The translations under genes were made by a program, and so were the position numbers. A stretch of 10,082 nt of DNA, from assembly GCF_000632495.1 (NCBI RefSeq), contig NZ_JFZT01000063.1:1-10082 (forward strand), given 5' to 3'. Position 1 is the first letter of the stretch; the number at the start of each line of letters is the position of its first letter. Of this stretch, positions 6,847 to 10,082 are shown in pieces. Under the pieces are notes generated by a model. It had not been told where the DNA came from and did no database searches. It worked only from the letters and a program-made list of their open reading frames with translations. Source of the DNA: Candidatus Acidianus copahuensis (GTDB lineage: Archaea > Thermoproteota > Thermoprotei_A > Sulfolobales > Sulfolobaceae).

Positions 6847-7864
6847 ATGGAAGATCTCATAGTAAGATTAGCTAATGACCTTAGAAAGAAAGGAAGAAAT
6901 GTAGGAATTAACGAGACATTAGATGCAATAAAGGCATTAAGAATAGTTAATACTAAAAATGATGAAGTTATAAACCATATCCTTGAGATAACAATAATCA
7001 AAGATTTTAAAGAAAAATTGATGACAAAAAATAACAAAGACGAAAAGAAGGAAGAATATAATAAAAATGTATTAGGTAAGTGCATTTACGGGGAAAGCAA
7101 TAATACGTTGTTTTCACTATATAGTCCGGCTGAAGCAAAGGTAGAGCCGAAGATGAGTTATAACTGGGAGAGGGAAAAGTGGATAAAAGCAATAAAAAAT
7201 CTAAGAAAGGTAATTTTAGCTATTGAAGGACATAGGAATAAAAAAAGTCTTAAAGGAGATATTAATCTTAGAATGACCGTTAAAGAAGAAACAAAATTCC
7301 TCCTAGAATCCCCAAGAATTTTTAAGAGTATTAAGAAAAGGAATAAGGCTAAAGCAGTATTGTTATGTGACGTGTCTGGCTCTATGAGAGATAATCAAGA
7401 CTTAATCCTCTCCTTCTCCTTTTATATGAAGAAATTTATTCATCGATGTGAAATATTCTTCTTTAGCACAAAAATAAAGAAAGTTACGAGATATTTCATG
7501 AAAGATAACATAAGTGGAATTAATCTTGAGAAAATTATTGAGAACTTTCCTTATGGAGGCGGGACAAGAATTGGGGAAAGCTTAAACATTTTTTAGGAAG
7601 TATTATAACATAGATAGGAAGACTGCAATAATTATTCTAAGCGATGGTTGGGATTTAGGGGATCTTGACCTATTGGATAAGGAACTAAATTATATTAAGG
7701 AAAGATCTTTATGTCTTATATGGATAAATCCTCTTCTTGATAGTCCATCATATAAGCCAGAAACTACAGGGATAAAAATTGCTCTAAAATACGTTGATTT
7801 ATTCCTTTCTCCACTGAAGTTAGTTACATTAGAAATCCAACAAGATTTCATGCCTCATCACTAG
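6847..7864 (+). pseudogene. coxE: CoxE, VWA-domain CODH maturation protein, interrupted by a frameshift at a T6 run
   Basis: The first frame (6847-7596) gives 249 residues: a charged helical N-terminal part, then a von Willebrand A domain with MIDAS DVSGSM (D175, S177, S179) and GGGTRIGESL (T240). It stops at TAG 7594-7596 just after a run of six T (7589-7594). The next frame continues the family sequence without loss: RKYYNIDRKTAIIILSDGWD from 7595, with the third MIDAS aspartate at 7643-7645, then WINPL and ALKYVDLFLSPLKLVTLE, ending at TAG 7864. Removing one T restores a 338-residue CoxE of normal length. CoxE partners CoxD in maturing the Mo-Cu centre. The break could be a real inactivating mutation, a sequencing error, or recoding/slippage on the T run. 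It starts 7 bp after coxD. Confidence 0.85.
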
Positions 7865-7865
7865 C

Positions 7866-8266
7866 ATGAATAATTTCTTTATGAAGAGGTTCAGGGGTAA
7901 GGAGGGTGATAAAATTGACGCAAGAAACATGTAAGTTGAGTTTTGTAGGGATGCTATGCCTTATGACGATTTAAGGTAGTTGGTTTCAAGGTATTGAGGC
8001 ATGAGGCTGTTAAGGTTATGATTAGGATGGACTCGTTCCTACTTGACTAGGGTTACTAAAACCCTCCTTGTTTCGATGTCTTTTAATCCCACTACTGAGG
8101 CTGGTGTTGTTTTTCTTTCAAGGCTTTTGTTGACTGTTCTTGATGAGAAGGAGAGGGTGAGGTTAGGTTTAGTGTTCCTAGGGATCATGTGCTCTTGACT
8201 ATCCAGGGTAGTCTTTCCCCTGGTATTATCTCGGCTAGGGTTGGTTATGTTAGGCGTTTTAGTTAA
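7866..8266 (+). pseudogene. Decayed gene of unknown family
   Basis: A protein-like reading can be followed on the plus strand through at least three frames: ATG 7866 (MNNFFMKRFRGKEGDKIDAR, stop at 7932, then VEFCRDAMPYDDLR), 7973-8050 (KVVGFKVLRHEAVKVMIRMD), 8040-8198 (YLTRVTKTLLVSMSFNPTTE and on through FLSRLLLTVLDEKERVR), and 8165-8266 (RFSVPRDHVLLTIQGSLSPG, ending RVGYVRRFS then stop). The frames join at overlapping points, as expected of one gene of about 130 codons broken by stops and indels. Base use is G/T-rich on the coding strand (many GTT, CTT, AGG, TTG), unlike the A-rich cox genes, which hints at a different origin, perhaps a mobile or extrachromosomal element. I do not recognise the family. 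It begins one base after the coxE stop. Confidence 0.5.
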
Positions 8267-8676
8267 GGCTTTTGTTCCCTATAATAAACCAACCACAAAC
8301 TGCAATTTTAGGAGTTGGTGAAATAAGGCGGGTTCTCATGGTTATAGGAGATAGTATTAAAGATAAAGAAATGTGATGTAACTAGGCCTAACTTTTAACC
8401 GCAGAGTTATGGTTGAACATACTATCCTCAAATTCACATAAGAGTTAGCTAAAATATTAAAAAGTGAAAATACTAAAAACCTGTATAAGTTTATACTTTT
8501 CTATATCGGCTTATACTATCCTTCTTAGTGCTTGTAAATAATCTTAATTATTTTGCATTACAACCATAAAGTTATAATAACTATTGGTGTAATCATAAAA
8601 ATTTTTCAAAGAATAATCTATCCCTATTCATATTTTACTGTAATATTTTATAATATAAATTATATTAAGGAAGTAA
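8267..8676. other. Intergenic stretch with several palindromes, no gene seen
   Basis: No reading frame of interest was found. Structured sites: ACCAAC...GTTGGT arms 20 bp apart around 8289-8320; GTATAA-GT-TTATAC around 8481-8494; an imperfect inverted repeat 8558-8592 centred on GTTATAATAAC; and a perfect 8-1-8 palindrome TAATATAA-A-TTATATTA at 8651-8667, 9 bp beyond the stop of the minus-strand thioesterase. The last could help end that transcript, but archaeal terminators are mainly T-tracts, so this is uncertain. Confidence 0.4.
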
Positions 8677-9108
8677 TTATCCCTTATTTGCCTCAATACT
8701 TTTGTCTTTGATTATATACCAAGTTCCTAGACCTATAGCACCTATCTTACCCTCAACATCTTTGAAAGTTATTTCAACTATTACTGTAGTCTTACCTTTT
8801 CTAATAACTTTACCTTCAACAGTAAAAGGCCCCTTATACATAGGCTCCAAAAAGTTAACCTTAAGTTCTTGAGTTACTTGATCTATACCATCATTAACTG
8901 AGAAAGTAGCTATGCCTCCAGTTATATCCATTGCTGTCATTATAACACCACCATGTATCACGCCACCACGTCGACATAATTCCTTCTTATAGGGTATTTC
9001 AATTCTGGCAAATCCCTTATTAACCTCAAGGACTTTGAAATCCAAATATTTAATTATAGATTCTTCTTGTTTGAGTAAACTCTCAACAAACCGAGCAAGA
9101 TCATCCAT
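8677..9108 (-). CDS. PaaI-like hotdog-fold acyl-CoA thioesterase
   Basis: 143 residues from ATG 9108, a normal length for single hotdog-domain thioesterases. The signature is GGVIHGGVIMTAMDITGGIA (about residues 48-67), where HGG and the later acidic residue D62 form the active-site helix region of PaaI-type enzymes. A mixed beta sheet follows (VTQELKVNFLEP, FTVEGKVIRKGKTTVIVEITF). Such enzymes hydrolyse acyl- or hydroxyphenylacetyl-CoA, in the phenylacetate route to rescue stuck CoA intermediates; the actual substrate here is not known. The frame extends to a TTG at 9153, but a TATA-like TTTTTTA (minus strand, 9132-9138) 27 bp before ATG 9108 favours the shorter, leaderless form. It stands alone and faces away from the dehydrogenase at 9620. 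It fits the PaaA-like gene at the other end of the window. Confidence 0.82.
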   Translation of the reverse strand: MDDLARFVESLLKQEESIIKYLDFKVLEVNKGFARIEIPYKKELCRRGGVIHGGVIMTAMDITGGIATFSVNDGIDQVTQELKVNFLEPMYKGPFTVEGKVIRKGKTTVIVEITFKDVEGKIGAIGLGTWYIIKDKSIEANKG

Positions 9109-9131
9109 ATATAAAGTTAATAAGAATAACC

Positions 9132-9138
9132 TAAAAAA
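9132..9138 (-). promoter_or_regulatory. TATA-like element of the PaaI-like gene
   Basis: The minus strand reads TTTTTTA with its centre 27 bp before ATG 9108. It is weak in sequence but correctly placed, and it decides the start in favour of 9108 over the TTG at 9153. Confidence 0.4.
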
Positions 9139-9244
9139 TTTGTGTGTATCCAATGGTTACTTCAACCATAAAGAAGATCCCACTTTAATTATACACGGAT
9201 CAAGTGAATAAAAACTGGAAATCAGTTACAATTAGTTAAGAAGG

Positions 9245-9590
9245 GGAATTAAGCTACTAGGTAGGGAAAAAAAGCAAAGACTAAGCTAAGATGGATATCT
9301 ACATTAGAATATGAAAACATATTAATTGCAAGTGGAATAGTTAAAGAGGCTACTGTAGTGGGAGCCAAGAATGGGTATTTAGGTTAAAGATCAGCGATCC
9401 TTGTAGCAATAAAGGAAGATGAGAGAAGGAGATTTAATAAATTATTTAATTTCATGAGATATCTGAGTGGTGGATCGAGATTAGCAAAATTATATTAGTA
9501 TATAGCATATCTAGGGCTGGAACGGGAAAATCTGATAAAAATTAGCAAAGGAAATAACAGAGAAAACAATTATTGATAATTTAATAAAAT
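9245..9590 (+). pseudogene. Decayed C-terminal domain of an AMP-forming acyl/aryl-CoA ligase
   Basis: The plus strand shows the order of motifs of an AMP-binding C-terminal domain, broken by stops and indels. About 9253-9285 reads IKLLGREKK, the hinge GR(K/S)D region. The frame 9289-9384 gives RWISTLEYENILIASGIVKE followed by ATVVGAKNGYLG, the P.E.E..L..hp.V.EAaVvg pattern; a TAA at 9385 stands where the family has Q (GQ). The frame continues RSAILVAIKEDERRR to a TAG at 9496. After a shift, 9504-9542 gives SISRAGTGKSDKN, the (P)R.GTGK.dK catalytic lysine loop. Nothing of the large adenylating domain is present. It cannot be functional. A matching N-terminal scrap lies at 433-597 in the opposite orientation. 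Residues between the two are missing, so whether they come from one gene is unknown. Confidence 0.65.
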
Positions 9591-9591
9591 A

Positions 9592-9599
9592 TTTATACT
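9592..9599 (+). promoter_or_regulatory. TATA box of the zinc alcohol dehydrogenase gene
   Basis: TTTATACT is centred about 25 bp before ATG 9620, the spacing expected for a leaderless Sulfolobales transcript. Confidence 0.65.
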
Positions 9600-9619
9600 T
9601 TGCCAACAAACGTATTTTC

Positions 9620-10082
9620 ATGAAGGCAGCAGTCCTTTACCAGTTCAAATCTCCTTTTAAGATTGAAGATGTTAGGTCAAATCCCATGCCTGGCTTTGTA
9701 AAAGTCAATGTCAAAGTAGTTGGTGTTTGTGGTAGGGATGTGGTAATTTGGAAGGGCGGTTTTAAGAATTTCAAGCTACCAGCAATTTTAGGCCACGAAA
9801 TTTTCGGTTTCTATAATGATAAGCCAGTAGCAGTATATAGTGGTATTTTTTGTGGAAATTGCGAGTTTTGCAAGCAAGGTAAGGAAAATCTGTGCGATAG
9901 TTACTCATTGATAGGTGAAAATACGCCGGGCGGATATGCGGAAGAAGTTTATGCTCCTGAAAGAAATTTAATTGAGTTGCCTGATAAAAATTTTGAAAAA
10001 TATGCCTCAGCATCAGAACCAGTAGCTACCATAATTCATGCATCAAATTTGGCTCAGATCAAGAAAGGAGATAAAGTACTAG
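9620..10082 (+). CDS. Zinc-dependent alcohol dehydrogenase (MDR family), 3' part cut by window edge
   Basis: 154 N-terminal residues of a protein normally about 330-350 long. The GroES-like domain shows the catalytic zinc ligands C37 (GVCGRD) and H59-E60 (GHE), and the structural zinc lobe C78, C81, C84, C92 (CGNCEFCKQGKENLC). GGYAEEVYAPERN (104-116) and SEPVATIIHA (132-141), the third catalytic-zinc segment with E133, follow in order. The Rossmann domain starts just at the window edge (KKGDKVL). Medium-chain dehydrogenases oxidise alcohols or reduce aldehydes and enoyl-CoAs with NAD(P)H; the substrate is not shown by this part. A TATA box at 9592-9599 supports the ATG. It is next to the CoA-ligase remnant and divergent from the PaaI-like thioesterase. 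Confidence 0.88.
   Translation, partial: MKAAVLYQFKSPFKIEDVRSNPMPGFVKVNVKVVGVCGRDVVIWKGGFKNFKLPAILGHEIFGFYNDKPVAVYSGIFCGNCEFCKQGKENLCDSYSLIGENTPGGYAEEVYAPERNLIELPDKNFEKYASASEPVATIIHASNLAQIKKGDKVL

Noticed and set aside
8289..8320. ACCAAC...GTTGGT hairpin as the end of an IS200/IS605-type element
   Set aside because: The 6-bp stem with a 20-base loop is weak and no transposase of that type could be read nearby.
9771..10013. 80-residue minus-strand frame
   Set aside because: It is antisense to the zinc alcohol dehydrogenase, whose zinc ligands are all in place.
1..10082. CRISPR arrays, tRNA or rRNA genes
   Set aside because: No regularly spaced repeats, no cloverleaf-like sequence and no conserved rRNA segments were seen on reading both strands.

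Overview
The window looks like chromosomal DNA of a thermoacidophilic crenarchaeon of the order Sulfolobales. The DNA is AT-rich, several genes have a TATA box about 26-30 bp upstream of an ATG that would then be leaderless, genes inside the operon use GGAGGTG-type ribosome sites, and the proteins resemble Sulfolobales sets. The genus is an inference and is not fixed by the sequence.

Layout. Left edge (1-670): a PaaA/PaaC-type diiron protein, cut by the window, on the minus strand. Next to it on the same strand is a 54-codon remnant of the N-terminus of an AMP-forming acyl/aryl-CoA ligase, bracketed by a 22-bp inverted repeat. From about 670 to 1228 there is no intact gene, only possible decayed coding traces. 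Centre (1229-7864, plus strand): xdhC (with a fused YHS metal-binding domain), coxM, coxS, coxL, coxD, coxE. Right part: a decayed unknown gene (7866-8266), about 400 bp without a gene, a PaaI-like hotdog thioesterase on the minus strand (8677-9108), a decayed C-terminus of an AMP-forming CoA ligase (about 9245-9590), and a zinc alcohol dehydrogenase cut by the right edge.

The centre is the main result. The large subunit carries AYRCSFR at residues 368-374, the active-site loop diagnostic of form I aerobic Mo-Cu CO dehydrogenase. This separates it from the form II, aldehyde or glyceraldehyde oxidoreductases commonly annotated from such genes in Sulfolobales. Gene order M-S-L-D-E matches bacterial cox clusters, and the accessory genes (MoxR-type AAA+ CoxD, VWA CoxE, XdhC-like CoxF/I) are those known to mature the [CuSMoO2] centre. 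In the likely working scheme, CoxS (two 2Fe-2S), CoxM (FAD) and CoxL (Mo-Cu) form the enzyme, CoxD/CoxE remodel the apo-active site, and XdhC-YHS handles the Mo cofactor and possibly metal or sulfur supply.

Two points deserve attention. coxE is interrupted by what looks like one extra T in a T6 run, splitting the VWA metal site between two frames. The CODH cluster is also flanked on both sides by broken pieces of CoA-ligase genes and by aromatic-acid-type genes (PaaA-like, PaaI-like), suggesting that the locus has been rearranged.
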